From positions 2,294,001 to 2,358,000 of the forward strand of contig JAHBZQ010000001.1 in the NCBI GenBank assembly GCA_019635355.1: DNA of 64,000 nucleotides, read 5' to 3'. Within the stretch, counting starts at the first letter, position 1, and each line of letters opens with the position of its first letter. Both the position numbers and the translations under genes were made by a program. The stretch is from Rhizobacter sp. (lineage in GTDB: Bacteria; Pseudomonadota; Gammaproteobacteria; Burkholderiales; Burkholderiaceae_C). This document shows positions 25,095 through 33,704 of the stretch, piece by piece. The notes beneath the pieces were generated by a model, which did not search any database, was not told the origin of the DNA, and saw only the letters and a list, made by a program, of their open reading frames with translations.

Positions 25095-26561
25095 ATGCCT
25101 CTCGGCACTCCAGACGACACCCCACGCCCGCTGCTGATCGGCGGCGAGTTCCGGCCGGGCCGCGGCACGGTGCCGCCGCTCGATTCCATCAACCCGGCCA
25201 CCGGCCGGCTCAACCACCGCGTGGCCGCGGCCGGGGCCGACGAGGTGAACGACGCCGTGGCTGCGGCCACCGAGGCCGCGCGCCACAAGGCCTGGCGCCA
25301 GATGCTGCCGCCGCAGCGTGCCGCCCTTCTGCACCGCATCGGCGAGCTGATGCTGCGCGACAGCGAGCGTTTCGCCCGCCTGCAGATGCTGGAGAACGGC
25401 AAGGTCTGGGCCGAGTGCGTGGCACAGGTCAAGAGCGCGGCCGCCACCTTCCGCTACTACGCCGCGGTGTGCGAAACGCTCGGCTCCGAGCTCACGCCCT
25501 CGCGCGGCCACTACCTCTCGATGACGGTGCACGAGCCGTATGGCGTGGTCGCCGCCATCACGCCGTGGAATTCGCCGATGACGATGGAGGCGCAGAAGGT
25601 CGCGCCCGCGCTCGCGGCCGGCAACGCAGTCATCCTGAAGCCGTCGGAGATCACACCTTCCACCGCGCTCGAACTCGGCCGCATCGCGCTCGAAGCGGGC
25701 CTGCCGCCCGGGCTGCTCAACGTGCTGCCGGGCACCGGCGCCACCGTGGGCGCCGCACTCGTCGAGCACCCGGGCGTGAAGATGGTGTCGTTCACCGGCG
25801 GCACGGCGAGCGGCCGGCGCATCGCCGAAGCGGCGGCGCGCAAGCTGATGCCCGTCGCGCTCGAACTCGGCGGGAAGTCGCCGCACATCGTCTTCGCCGA
25901 CGCCGACCTCGACGCCGCCGTCGACAGCGTGGCCGGCGGCATCTTCGAAGGCAGCGGCCAGTCGTGCGTGGCGGGCTCGCGGCTCTTCGTGCAGCGCAGC
26001 GTGTTCGATCAGGTGCTGAAGAGGATCGCCGACAAGGCCCGGCGCCTGCGCGTCGACCTGCCCGACGCGAGCGGCGCCGAGATGGGCCCGATCGCCTCGT
26101 TTGCGCAACGCGATCGCATCGCAGGCATGGTCGACGCGGCGCGTGCGAGCGGTGCCGAGATCGTGGCCGGTGGCGAGCGACCCCGCGACGCGCACCTGAC
26201 CGCCGGCGCCTTCTACCTGCCCACCGTCATCGCCGGCATCGACAACCGCACCCCCATCGCCCAGCAGGAAATCTTCGGCCCGGTGCTCTGCGCCCTGCCC
26301 TTCGACGACGAAGACGACCTCGTCGCGCAAGCCAACGACAGCGCCTACGGCCTCGCCTCGGGCATCTGGACGGCCGACTACAAGCGCGCCCTGCGCATCG
26401 CGCGCCCGCTCGAAGCCGGCACCGTCTGGATCAACACCTACAAGCAACTCTCCATCGCCACGCCTTTCGGCGGATTCAAGGACAGCGGCCTTGGCCGCGA
26501 GAAGGGCCTCACCGGCCTGCGCCTCTACCAACAAGCCAAGGGCATCTACCTCGGCCTCTGA
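25095..26561 (+). CDS. NAD(P)-dependent aldehyde dehydrogenase
   Basis: A 488-aa ALDH superfamily enzyme oxidising an aldehyde to an acid. The Rossmann domain includes VAAITPWNSPMTMEAQKVAPALAAGNAVILKPSEITP, the glycine motif is FTGGTASGRRI, the general base is Glu in LELGGKSPHIV, and the nucleophile is Cys in GSGQSCVAGSRLF. The C-terminal EIFGPVLCALPFDDEDDLVAQANDSAYGLASGIWT is standard. It is the first gene of the operon behind the half-site array, and the next gene begins 3 nt after its stop. The substrate is unknown; the context suggests a hydroxy- or semialdehyde intermediate. Confidence 0.93.
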   Translation: MPLGTPDDTPRPLLIGGEFRPGRGTVPPLDSINPATGRLNHRVAAAGADEVNDAVAAATEAARHKAWRQMLPPQRAALLHRIGELMLRDSERFARLQMLENGKVWAECVAQVKSAAATFRYYAAVCETLGSELTPSRGHYLSMTVHEPYGVVAAITPWNSPMTMEAQKVAPALAAGNAVILKPSEITPSTALELGRIALEAGLPPGLLNVLPGTGATVGAALVEHPGVKMVSFTGGTASGRRIAEAAARKLMPVALELGGKSPHIVFADADLDAAVDSVAGGIFEGSGQSCVAGSRLFVQRSVFDQVLKRIADKARRLRVDLPDASGAEMGPIASFAQRDRIAGMVDAARASGAEIVAGGERPRDAHLTAGAFYLPTVIAGIDNRTPIAQQEIFGPVLCALPFDDEDDLVAQANDSAYGLASGIWTADYKRALRIARPLEAGTVWINTYKQLSIATPFGGFKDSGLGREKGLTGLRLYQQAKGIYLGL

Positions 26562-26564
26562 TCC

Positions 26565-27449
26565 ATGACCACACACTCTCTCGGTTTCATCGGCCTGGGC
26601 GTGATGGGCGAGCCCATGTGCCGCAACCTCGCGCGCAAGACCGGCCGCCCGGTCCATGCACACGACCTCGACACTGCCGTGCTGCAGCGCCTCGCCGCCG
26701 ACGGCGTGCAGAACGCCGGCTCCATCGCCGCCGTGATGAAGAGCGCCGACACCGTGCTGCTCTCGCTGCCCTCCGGCGAAGTGGTACAGCAGCTCGCACA
26801 ACAAGCCGACGGCCTGCTCGCCAACGCCCGCGCTGGCCAGACCGTGATCGACCTCAGCACCTCGCCGGTCGACACCACACGCGCGCTCGCCAAGGCCTTC
26901 GCCGAGAAGGGCGTGACCTTCATCGACGCCCCCGTCGCCCGCACGCGCGCCGCCGCCGAAGCGGGCACGCTCTCGGTGATGGTCGGTGCCGACGCGGCCA
27001 CCTTCGAGCGCGTGAAGCCGCTAATCGCCACCTTCGCGACCGACATCGCGCTCTGCGGCCCGGTCGGCTGCGGCCAGGTGGTGAAGATCCTCAACAACAT
27101 GGTGCTCTTCGAGACCGTGGTCGCACTCGCCGAAGCCAAGGCCATCGGCGAGCGGGCCGGGGTCGACCCCACGCTGCTCTTCGAGACCCTGAGCAAGGGC
27201 AGCGCCGACAGCTTTGCGCTGCGCAGCCACGGCATGAAAGCCATGCTGCCGGGCGACTTCCCCGAGCGGGCGTTCTCGGTGCGCTACGCCCGCAAGGACC
27301 TCGCCTACGCGCTCAAGCTCGCGCAAGAAACAGGCGTCGACGCGAAGAGCGCCCGCATCGTCGACCAGTGGTACCAAGCCGCCATCGACGCCGGCCTGGG
27401 TGACCAGTACCACCCGGTCGTGAGCCGGCTGCTGGGAGGGAAGGCATGA
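26565..27449 (+). CDS. NAD(P)-dependent beta-hydroxyacid dehydrogenase (HIBADH/GarR-like)
   Basis: A 294-aa dehydrogenase of the 3-hydroxyisobutyrate / tartronate-semialdehyde reductase family. It has the N-terminal dinucleotide motif GFIGLGVMGEPMCRNL, the substrate motif DAPVARTRAAAEAGTLSVMVG (usual DAPVSGG is varied here), the catalytic Lys region GCGQVVKILNNMVLFETVVALAEA, and the C-terminal KDLAYALKLAQETGV. The DAPVARTRAAA variation suggests a non-standard substrate. It is 3 nt downstream of the ALDH gene and overlaps the following Bug-receptor gene by 4 nt. Confidence 0.9.
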   Translation: MTTHSLGFIGLGVMGEPMCRNLARKTGRPVHAHDLDTAVLQRLAADGVQNAGSIAAVMKSADTVLLSLPSGEVVQQLAQQADGLLANARAGQTVIDLSTSPVDTTRALAKAFAEKGVTFIDAPVARTRAAAEAGTLSVMVGADAATFERVKPLIATFATDIALCGPVGCGQVVKILNNMVLFETVVALAEAKAIGERAGVDPTLLFETLSKGSADSFALRSHGMKAMLPGDFPERAFSVRYARKDLAYALKLAQETGVDAKSARIVDQWYQAAIDAGLGDQYHPVVSRLLGGKA

Positions 27450-28405
27450 AGCGCCGCCTGTTCATCGCGAGCCCCTTGCTGCTCTCACCCTTCGCGCTGC
27501 GCGCGCAAGGCTTCCCGTCGAAACCCGTCAAGCTCGTGGTGCCCTACCCCGCCGGCGGCGCCACCGACGTGGTGGCCCGCGCCCTTGCCGAGCGCCTGGG
27601 CACCACCTGGGGCCAGCAGGTCATCGTCGACAACAAGCCAGGCGCCGGCACCACGCTCGCCGCCGCGCAGGTGGCGCGTGCCCCCGGGGACGGCCACACG
27701 CTCTACATGACGACCTCGGCGCACACCATCGCCGCGAGCATCTACAAGAAGATCGATTTCGAACCTGTGAAAGACTTCGCCGCCCTCTCGCTGCTGGTGA
27801 AAGTGCCCATCGTGCTGGTGACGAACCCGTCGCTGCCCGCCAAGACGCTGCCCGAGCTGATCGCGCTCGCCAAGGGCCGCCCCAACGGCCTCACCTTCGC
27901 CTCGCCCGGCAACGGCACCGCCCAGCACCTCGCGGGCGAGATGTTCAAGGCGCAGACGCAGGCCCCGATGACGCACGTGCCCTACAAGGGCGACGCGCCC
28001 GCGCTCACCGACCTGCTCGCCGGCCAGGTCGACACCATGTTCGTCACGCTCACGTCCGTGCTGCCGCACCTGGCGAGCGGCAAGCTGCACGCCATCGCGC
28101 TCGCCAACGCCAAGCGCGTGGAGCGTGTGCCCGAGCTGCGCACCTTCGGCGAAGCGGGCCTCGCCGGCTTCGAGGCCGCCACCTGGTTCGGCGTGCTCGC
28201 GCCGGCCACGCTGCCGCCTGCGCTGCGCACGCAGATCAGCGAGCAGATCGTGAAGCTCGTCGCCGAGCCCGCGATGCGCCAGCGCCTCGTCGACCTGGGC
28301 GGCGAGGTGGTCAACAACAAGCCCGCCGAGTTCGAGGCCTTCATGCAGGCCGAGAGCCGCAAGTGGCGCGAGGTGGTGCGCCTGTCGGGCGCGTCGATCG
28401 AGTAG
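27446..28405 (+). CDS. Bug-family (TctC-like) periplasmic receptor
   Basis: A 319-aa tripartite tricarboxylate transporter-type receptor. Signal peptide at 1-20 (FIASPLLLSPFALRAQG), then the hallmark FPSKPVKLVVPYPAGGATDVVARALAERLG, VDNKPGAGTTLAAAQVA, and THVPYKGDAPALTDLLAGQVD. These bind carboxylates or other small acids. No TctA/TctB membrane subunits are in the window, so it is an orphan receptor here. It overlaps the dehydrogenase gene by 4 nt and is followed by a second receptor gene, so this operon has receptors of two classes. Confidence 0.9.
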   Translation: MKRRLFIASPLLLSPFALRAQGFPSKPVKLVVPYPAGGATDVVARALAERLGTTWGQQVIVDNKPGAGTTLAAAQVARAPGDGHTLYMTTSAHTIAASIYKKIDFEPVKDFAALSLLVKVPIVLVTNPSLPAKTLPELIALAKGRPNGLTFASPGNGTAQHLAGEMFKAQTQAPMTHVPYKGDAPALTDLLAGQVDTMFVTLTSVLPHLASGKLHAIALANAKRVERVPELRTFGEAGLAGFEAATWFGVLAPATLPPALRTQISEQIVKLVAEPAMRQRLVDLGGEVVNNKPAEFEAFMQAESRKWREVVRLSGASIE

Positions 28406-28436
28406 TCCCCAGCAACACATCAGACGGAGACAAGAC

Positions 28437-29603
28437 ATGACCTTGCTCAAGCCCGTGGCCCTCGCCGCCACCCTGCTCGCGTTCAGCAGCACGCCCTTTG
28501 CACAAGAGACGCTCAAGATCGGCGCCCTCGTCACCCTCTCGGGAGCGGGCGCCGCCTGGGGCACGGGCATGCAGCACGCGGCCGAGCTCGCGGCCGACGA
28601 CGTCAACGCCAAGGGCGGGCTCGAGGTGGGTGGCAAGAAGTACAAGGTGCAGGTCATCGCCTACGACGACAAGTACCAGGCCAACGAAGCCGTGACGGTG
28701 GCGAACCGCCTCGTCTTCGACGACAAGGTGAAGTACATCATCGGCCCGGTGGGCTCGGCGCCGGTGCTCGCCATCCAGCCCATCACCGAGAAGAACCAGG
28801 TCATCGTGATGACGCTCGGCTTCACCGCCAAGGCACTCGGCACCGACAAGCCCTACACCTTCCGCCCCAACGTGACCACTGCCGAAGTGGCGGGCCCACA
28901 GATCGAATGGGTGGTGAAGACCCGCAACGTGAAGCGCGTGGGCGCCCTCTTCCCCAACGACGAGACGGGCCAGCAGATCGCCAAGGACCTGACGGCCGCC
29001 TACGGCAAGGTCGGCGCCGACCTCGCGGCGAAAGAGTTCTTCGAGCGCGACCGTGTCGATTTCGTGCCGCTCATCACGCGCATCCTCGCGGCCAAGGTCG
29101 ACGCCATCGAACTCGACGGCAACTCACCCAGCACCGCCGGCCTCATCACCAAGCAGGCGCGCGAGTTGGGTTTCACCGGCACCATCATCCGCACCGGTGG
29201 CCCGGCCACGCAGGACATCGTCAACGTGGCCGGCAAGCAGGCCGCCGAAGGCCTGCTCGTGCACACGCCGATCGACCCCAAGCTGCCCAGCACCGCGGCT
29301 TACGCCCAGGCCTACGCGGCCAAGTACAAGCGCGGGATGAACGGCTTCAGCCCCGCCTTCTACGACGGCACGCATTTGCTCTTCGAAGCGATGCGCAAGG
29401 CCGGCACCGTGACCGACACCGCCAAGGTCGTGGCCGAGCTGGAGAAGATCAAGGGCCACAAGGGGGCGCTCGGCGAGTCGTCATGGACGGGCAAGGCCGC
29501 CTATGGCGTTGACCACCAACTCGACGCGCCCTTCTACGTGGCCGAGGTGAAGGACGGCCAGGAAGTGATCCGCGCGCGCTGCACGGTGAGCGGCTGCAAA
29601 TGA
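28437..29603 (+). CDS. Branched-chain amino-acid-type ABC transporter substrate-binding protein
   Basis: A 388-aa periplasmic LivK-type receptor. Signal peptide (1-22, ending STPFAQ), mature start ETLKIGALVTLSGAGAAWGTGMQHAAELAADDVNAKGGLEVGGKKYKVQVIAYDDKYQANEAVTVANRL. The type I binding fold is complete (FPNDETGQQIAKDL; IRTGGPATQDIVNVAG; YDGTHLLFEAMRKAG). A dispersed repeat separates it from the permease genes, which lie 88 nt downstream in the same direction. The ligand is unknown; LivK relatives also take aromatic acids and amides. Confidence 0.92.
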   Translation: MTLLKPVALAATLLAFSSTPFAQETLKIGALVTLSGAGAAWGTGMQHAAELAADDVNAKGGLEVGGKKYKVQVIAYDDKYQANEAVTVANRLVFDDKVKYIIGPVGSAPVLAIQPITEKNQVIVMTLGFTAKALGTDKPYTFRPNVTTAEVAGPQIEWVVKTRNVKRVGALFPNDETGQQIAKDLTAAYGKVGADLAAKEFFERDRVDFVPLITRILAAKVDAIELDGNSPSTAGLITKQARELGFTGTIIRTGGPATQDIVNVAGKQAAEGLLVHTPIDPKLPSTAAYAQAYAAKYKRGMNGFSPAFYDGTHLLFEAMRKAGTVTDTAKVVAELEKIKGHKGALGESSWTGKAAYGVDHQLDAPFYVAEVKDGQEVIRARCTVSGCK

Positions 29604-29604
29604 T

Positions 29605-29664
29605 CCGTTCGGGCTGAGCCTGTCGAAGCCCTGCGCTGCACTTCGACAAGCTCAGTGCGAACGG
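29605..29664. repeat. Dispersed inverted repeat between the receptor and permease genes
   Basis: Arms at 29605-29628 and 29641-29664 (cores TGAGCCTGTCGAAG and CTTCGACAAGCTCA) form an imperfect inverted repeat with a 12-nt spacer. It is a member of the same family as the copies at 10631 and 11435. It starts 1 nt after the stop of the substrate-binding protein gene, where it could stabilise the upstream mRNA or reduce read-through. Confidence 0.8.
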
Positions 29665-29691
29665 TTGGCGATCCCTGACCCCCGACGCAAC

Positions 29692-30558
29692 ATGGATCTC
29701 TCCCTCCTCATCGGCCAGGCCGTCGTCAACGGCCTGGTCGTCGGCCTGCTCTACCTGCTGATGGCGGTGGGCTTCACGCTCGTCTTCGGCGTGATGCGCA
29801 TCGTGAACTTCGCGCATGCCGAGTTCTACATGCTGGGCGCCTTCGTCACCTTCCTCTGCGTCACGCGCTTCGAGCTGCCCTTCCTGCCGAGCGTGGCGCT
29901 CACCTTCGTGGTCGCCGTCATCATCGGCTGGGTCATCGAGTGGGCGGTGCTCAAGCCCTTCCGCCATGACGAGCTGAACGGGATGATCGCCACCATCGGC
30001 CTCGCGATGATCCTGCAGAACGGCGCGCTGATGCTCTTCGGGCCCGACCCGCAGAGCATGCCGAGCGTGGCCACCGGCGTGCTGCGCATGGGCGACCTGC
30101 TGGTTCCCAACTCGCGCGTCTACGTGGTGCTGTGCTCGGCGGCGGTGCTGCTCGCGATGTGGCTCTTCCTGCGCACCTCGCGCACCGGCCGTGCACTGCG
30201 GGCGGTGGTGCAAGACATCGAGATCGCGCAGATCCAGGGCATCAAGGCGAAGCTCATCTACCCGCTGGGCTTCGGCCTCGGCGTGGGGCTCGCGGCGGTG
30301 GCCGGGGGGCTGATGGCGCCGCTCTTCTCGGTGTCGCCCTTCATCGGCGCGGGGCCGATGCTGAAGGCCTTCATCGTGGTGATCCTCGGTGGGCTCGGCA
30401 GCATTCCGGGCGCGGCGCTCGCGAGCCTGCTGCTCGGCATCACCGAGAGCGTGGCCGGCACCTTCCTCAGCACGAGCACGGCCGACATCCTCATCTTCGC
30501 GCTCGTCATCGGCATGCTCGTCGTGCGACCGAGCGGCCTCCTCGGGCGGCCCGAATGA
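29692..30558 (+). CDS. Branched-chain amino-acid-type ABC transporter permease (LivH)
   Basis: A 288-aa inner-membrane permease with about eight hydrophobic helices and the LivH signatures GLLYLLMAVGFTLVFGVMRIVNFAHAEFYMLGAFV and GFGLGVGLAAVAGGLMAPL...LKAFIVVILGGLGSIPGAALASLLLGITES. ATG at 29692 gives the usual short N-terminus; a TTG at 29665 lies within the flanking repeat and is unlikely. The stop overlaps the livM-type ATG by 4 nt. Confidence 0.92.
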   Translation: MDLSLLIGQAVVNGLVVGLLYLLMAVGFTLVFGVMRIVNFAHAEFYMLGAFVTFLCVTRFELPFLPSVALTFVVAVIIGWVIEWAVLKPFRHDELNGMIATIGLAMILQNGALMLFGPDPQSMPSVATGVLRMGDLLVPNSRVYVVLCSAAVLLAMWLFLRTSRTGRALRAVVQDIEIAQIQGIKAKLIYPLGFGLGVGLAAVAGGLMAPLFSVSPFIGAGPMLKAFIVVILGGLGSIPGAALASLLLGITESVAGTFLSTSTADILIFALVIGMLVVRPSGLLGRPE

Positions 30559-31427
30559 CCGACTTCCATGTGCACCTGCTGGTGCTGGTGTGCCTCAACG
30601 TCGTCATCGTGAGCGGCCTCGCGCTCGTGAGCCGCACCGGGCAGCTCTCGCTCGGGCATGGCGCCTTCGTCGGCATCGCGGCCTACGCGGCGGTGCTCGC
30701 GAACATGAAGGCCGGCTGGCCGTTCTGGCTCTCGGCGCTGGGCGGCATCGCGTGCGCTGCGCTCGTCGCCTTCGTGCTGGGCTGGGTGATCCTCCGGTTG
30801 CGCGGCGTGTACTTCGTGCTCGTCACCTTCGCGTTCGCGGAGCTGGTGCGCCTCGCGTTGCTGGACTGGGCCACGCTCACCGGCGGCGCCAACGGCATCG
30901 CCGGCATCCCGCCCGTCACGCTCTTCGGCTTTGCGTTCGACACGAAGTTGCGCTTCCTCGTGCTCGCGCTGGCCTTCGCCGCGGCCAGCGTCTTCTTCCT
31001 CAAGCGCCTGGCCACCACACCCACCGGCCACGCCTGCGACGCCGTGGCCGAGAACCCCGCGCTGGCCGAAGCCAGCGGCTTGAACGTGCACAGCATCCAG
31101 CTGCAGGCCTTCGTGATCGGCTGCGCCATCGCCGGCCTGGGCGGCGTGCTGCTCGCGCACTACGTGGGTTTCGTGTCGCCCGAGTCCTTCAACACGGCGC
31201 TCTCGATCAACGTGATCGTGATGCTGGTGATCGGCGGGCGGCAGAGCGTGTGGGGGCCGCTCATCGGCGCGGCCATCCTCACGCCGCTGCCCGAGCTGCT
31301 GCGCGGCGCGGTGCAGACGCAGCACATCTTCTACGGCGCGGCGCTGATCCTCATCCTGCATTTCCTGCCGGGCGGGCTGGCCTCGCTGGCTGGGCGCCTC
31401 TTCAAGGGGGAGGAGCAGCGTGCTTGA
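30555..31427 (+). CDS. Branched-chain amino-acid-type ABC transporter permease (LivM)
   Basis: A 290-aa permease with the LivM pattern: VSRTGQLSLGHGAFVGIAAYAAVLA near the N-terminus, GVYFVLVTFAFAELVRL, and the cytoplasmic coupling region GHACDAVAENPALAEASGLNVHSIQLQAFVIGCAIAGLGGVLLAHYVGFVSPESF. The start ATG (30555) overlaps the previous stop, and the next gene begins 8 nt before this one ends. It completes the membrane channel with the LivH subunit. Confidence 0.92.
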   Translation: MTDFHVHLLVLVCLNVVIVSGLALVSRTGQLSLGHGAFVGIAAYAAVLANMKAGWPFWLSALGGIACAALVAFVLGWVILRLRGVYFVLVTFAFAELVRLALLDWATLTGGANGIAGIPPVTLFGFAFDTKLRFLVLALAFAAASVFFLKRLATTPTGHACDAVAENPALAEASGLNVHSIQLQAFVIGCAIAGLGGVLLAHYVGFVSPESFNTALSINVIVMLVIGGRQSVWGPLIGAAILTPLPELLRGAVQTQHIFYGAALILILHFLPGGLASLAGRLFKGEEQRA

Positions 31428-32190
31428 CGTCCAAGGCCTCTCCAAGACCTTCGGTGGCCTCGCCGCGCTGAAGGACTTGAGCTTCTCGGTGCAACCCGGG
31501 CAGATCGTCGGCCTGATCGGGCCCAACGGCGCCGGGAAGACCACCGCCTTCAACCTCATCAGCGGCACGCTGCCCCCAAGCGCGGGCACGGTGCGCTTCA
31601 AGGGGCACGACATCACCGGCGGCCCGCCCAGCCGCGTGGTGAAGCTCGGCCTCGCGCGCACCTTCCAGGCCACCTCGATCTACCCCCAGGCCACCGTCGC
31701 GCAGAACGTGTACCGCGGCGCGCTGGCGCGGCTCGGCACGTCCTTGCCCAACCAGCTCTTCGCCGGCCACGCCACGCGCGCCGCACTCGCGAAACTCAAT
31801 GAGCAGGTCGACGAGGTGCTCACCCTGCTGGGCCTGGCAGCGCAGCGCGACGCCCTGGCCGGCAACCTCTCCTACGGTCACCAGAAGCGCCTGGGCGTGG
31901 CCATTGGCCTGGCGACGCAACCCGAGATGCTGCTGCTCGACGAGCCCGCCGCCGGCCTCAACCCGGAAGAGTCGGCCGCCTTCGGCGAGCTGCTGCGTTC
32001 GCTGCGCCAGCAGCGCCAGCTCACCTTGCTGCTGGTCGAGCACCACATGGCCCTCGTGATGGGCCTGTGCGAGCACATCGTCGTGCTGGTGCAAGGCCAG
32101 AAGATCGCGGAAGGCACCCCGCAAGCCGTGCGCGACAACCCGCAGGTGATCGAGGCCTACCTTGGCGCACCGGAGGAATTCCATGCTTGA
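31420..32190 (+). CDS. Branched-chain amino-acid-type ABC transporter ATPase (LivG)
   Basis: A 256-aa ABC ATPase starting at GTG 31420, preceded by GGGGGAGGAG. Walker A GPNGAGKTT, signature LSYGHQKRLGVAIGLATQ, Walker B MLLLDEPAAGLNPEE, H-loop LLVEHHMALVMGL. LSYGHQ is the LivG form of the signature. It overlaps both neighbouring genes by 8 nt, implying translational coupling. Confidence 0.93.
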   Translation: MLDVQGLSKTFGGLAALKDLSFSVQPGQIVGLIGPNGAGKTTAFNLISGTLPPSAGTVRFKGHDITGGPPSRVVKLGLARTFQATSIYPQATVAQNVYRGALARLGTSLPNQLFAGHATRAALAKLNEQVDEVLTLLGLAAQRDALAGNLSYGHQKRLGVAIGLATQPEMLLLDEPAAGLNPEESAAFGELLRSLRQQRQLTLLLVEHHMALVMGLCEHIVVLVQGQKIAEGTPQAVRDNPQVIEAYLGAPEEFHA

Positions 32191-32890
32191 AGTGCAAGGC
32201 ATCGCCGTGCGCTACGGTGCGCTCGAAGCGGTGCGCGATGTGTCGTTCACCGTCGAGCCCGGCCAGATCGTGGCGCTCGTCGGCGCCAACGGCGCCGGCA
32301 AGAGCACCACGCTCAAGGCACTGATGGGCATGCTGCCGCTGGCGCGTGGCCACCTGCGCTGGAACGGTGAGACGCTCGACACGCTCCCGGCCGACCAGCG
32401 TGTGGCCAAGGGCCTCGCCTTGTCGCCCGAAGGCCGCCGCCTCTTCCCCCGCATGACGGTGCACGACAACCTGCTCGTGGGTGCGCACAGCGTGCGCTCG
32501 CGCGCCAGCGTGCGCCGCAGCCTGGAGCGGGTGCACGCGCTCTTCCCCCGCGTGGCCGAGCGTCGGCATCAACTGGCCGGCTCGCTCTCGGGCGGCGAGC
32601 AGCAGATGGTCGCCATCGGCCGCGCGATGATGGCCGAGCCGCAGGTGCTGATGCTCGACGAGCCTTCGCTCGGCCTCGCGCCGAAGGTCGTGGCCGAGAT
32701 CGCGGGCGCCATCCAGCGCATCAACCAGGAGGCGAAACTCGCGGTGATCCTCGTCGAGCAGAACGCGCGCATGGCGCTGCGCCTCGCGCACCAGGGCCAC
32801 GTCTACGAGCAGGGCCAGTTGATCCGCTCCGGCGCGGGTGCCGAGCTGCTGGCCGACCCGTTCGTGCAGACTGCGTACCTCGGTCTCTGA
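32183..32890 (+). CDS. Branched-chain amino-acid-type ABC transporter ATPase (LivF)
   Basis: A 235-aa ABC ATPase. The start at ATG 32183 is set by GGAGGAAT directly upstream and by the conserved opening MLEVQGIAVRYGALEAVRDVSF; an upstream in-frame start at 32162 would add seven unconserved residues. Walker A GANGAGKST, signature LSGGEQQMVAIGRAMMAEP, Walker B VLMLDEPSLGLAP, H-loop LVEQNARMALRL. It overlaps livG by 8 nt. Confidence 0.93.
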   Translation: MLEVQGIAVRYGALEAVRDVSFTVEPGQIVALVGANGAGKSTTLKALMGMLPLARGHLRWNGETLDTLPADQRVAKGLALSPEGRRLFPRMTVHDNLLVGAHSVRSRASVRRSLERVHALFPRVAERRHQLAGSLSGGEQQMVAIGRAMMAEPQVLMLDEPSLGLAPKVVAEIAGAIQRINQEAKLAVILVEQNARMALRLAHQGHVYEQGQLIRSGAGAELLADPFVQTAYLGL

Positions 32891-32903
32891 CACGCACACG
32901 CCC

Positions 32904-33704
32904 ATGGACACCTACGAGGTCTACGCGATCAAGTACGCCAGCATGCCGCGCCGGCGGCGTGACAACTTCCTGCCGGCCGACGATCACGACGGCCCGATGC
33001 CGATGGATTTCTTCGTCTGGCTGCTGAAGGGCCAGACGAGAAACATCCTCGTCGACACCGGCTTCAGCCAGGCCACCGGCGTGAAGCGCAACCGCCAGTG
33101 GCTGCGCTGCCCCATCGAGGCCTGCCGCACGCTGGGCGTGGACCCGGCCGACATCGGCGACGTGATCCTCACCCACCTGCACTACGACCATGCCGGCAAC
33201 CTGCCGCTGCTGCCGCAGGCGCGCTTCCACGTGCAGGACGGCGAGGTCGACTACGCCACCGGCCGCTGCATGTGCCACGCCACGATGCGCCACGCCTATG
33301 CGGTCGACGACGTGGTGGAGCTCGTGCGCAAGGTCTACGCCGAGCGCGTGAGCTTCCACGCCGGTGACAGCGCGGTGGCGCCGGGTGTCGAGCTGCTGCT
33401 CGTCGGCGGGCACACCAAGGGCTTGCAGGCGGTGCGCGTGCACACCGAGCGTGGCTGGGTGGTGCTCGCCTCCGACGCCAGCCACTACTACGAAAACATC
33501 GAGGGCCTGCGGCCCTTCCCGATCGTCTTCAACGTGGCCGACATGCTCGAAGGCCACCGCCGCCTGATGGCGCTGGCCGGCTCGGTCGACCGCCTGGTGC
33601 CAGGGCACGACCCTGAGGTCCTGCGGCGCTACCCTCGCGTCGCCACCGATCCCGTCGGCATTGCGCTGCTGCATCGACAACCGCTCACGACCGACCTCCC
33701 ATGA
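32904..33704 (+). CDS. Metallo-beta-lactamase-fold lactonase (N-acyl homoserine lactonase family-like)
   Basis: A 266-aa metallohydrolase with no signal peptide. The dinuclear metal site is visible: THLHYDHAGN (HxHxDH), a distal His in VGGHTKGLQAV, Asp in LASDASHYYENI and His in VPGHDPEVL. The layout fits AiiA-type lactonases (YAIKYASMPRRRRDNFL at the N-terminus; VDTGFS). It lies 13 nt after livF, at the end of the operon, so hydrolysis of a lactone or ester nutrient is at least as likely as quorum quenching. ATG 32904 is used because the frame upstream lies within livF. Confidence 0.82.
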   Translation: MDTYEVYAIKYASMPRRRRDNFLPADDHDGPMPMDFFVWLLKGQTRNILVDTGFSQATGVKRNRQWLRCPIEACRTLGVDPADIGDVILTHLHYDHAGNLPLLPQARFHVQDGEVDYATGRCMCHATMRHAYAVDDVVELVRKVYAERVSFHAGDSAVAPGVELLLVGGHTKGLQAVRVHTERGWVVLASDASHYYENIEGLRPFPIVFNVADMLEGHRRLMALAGSVDRLVPGHDPEVLRRYPRVATDPVGIALLHRQPLTTDLP

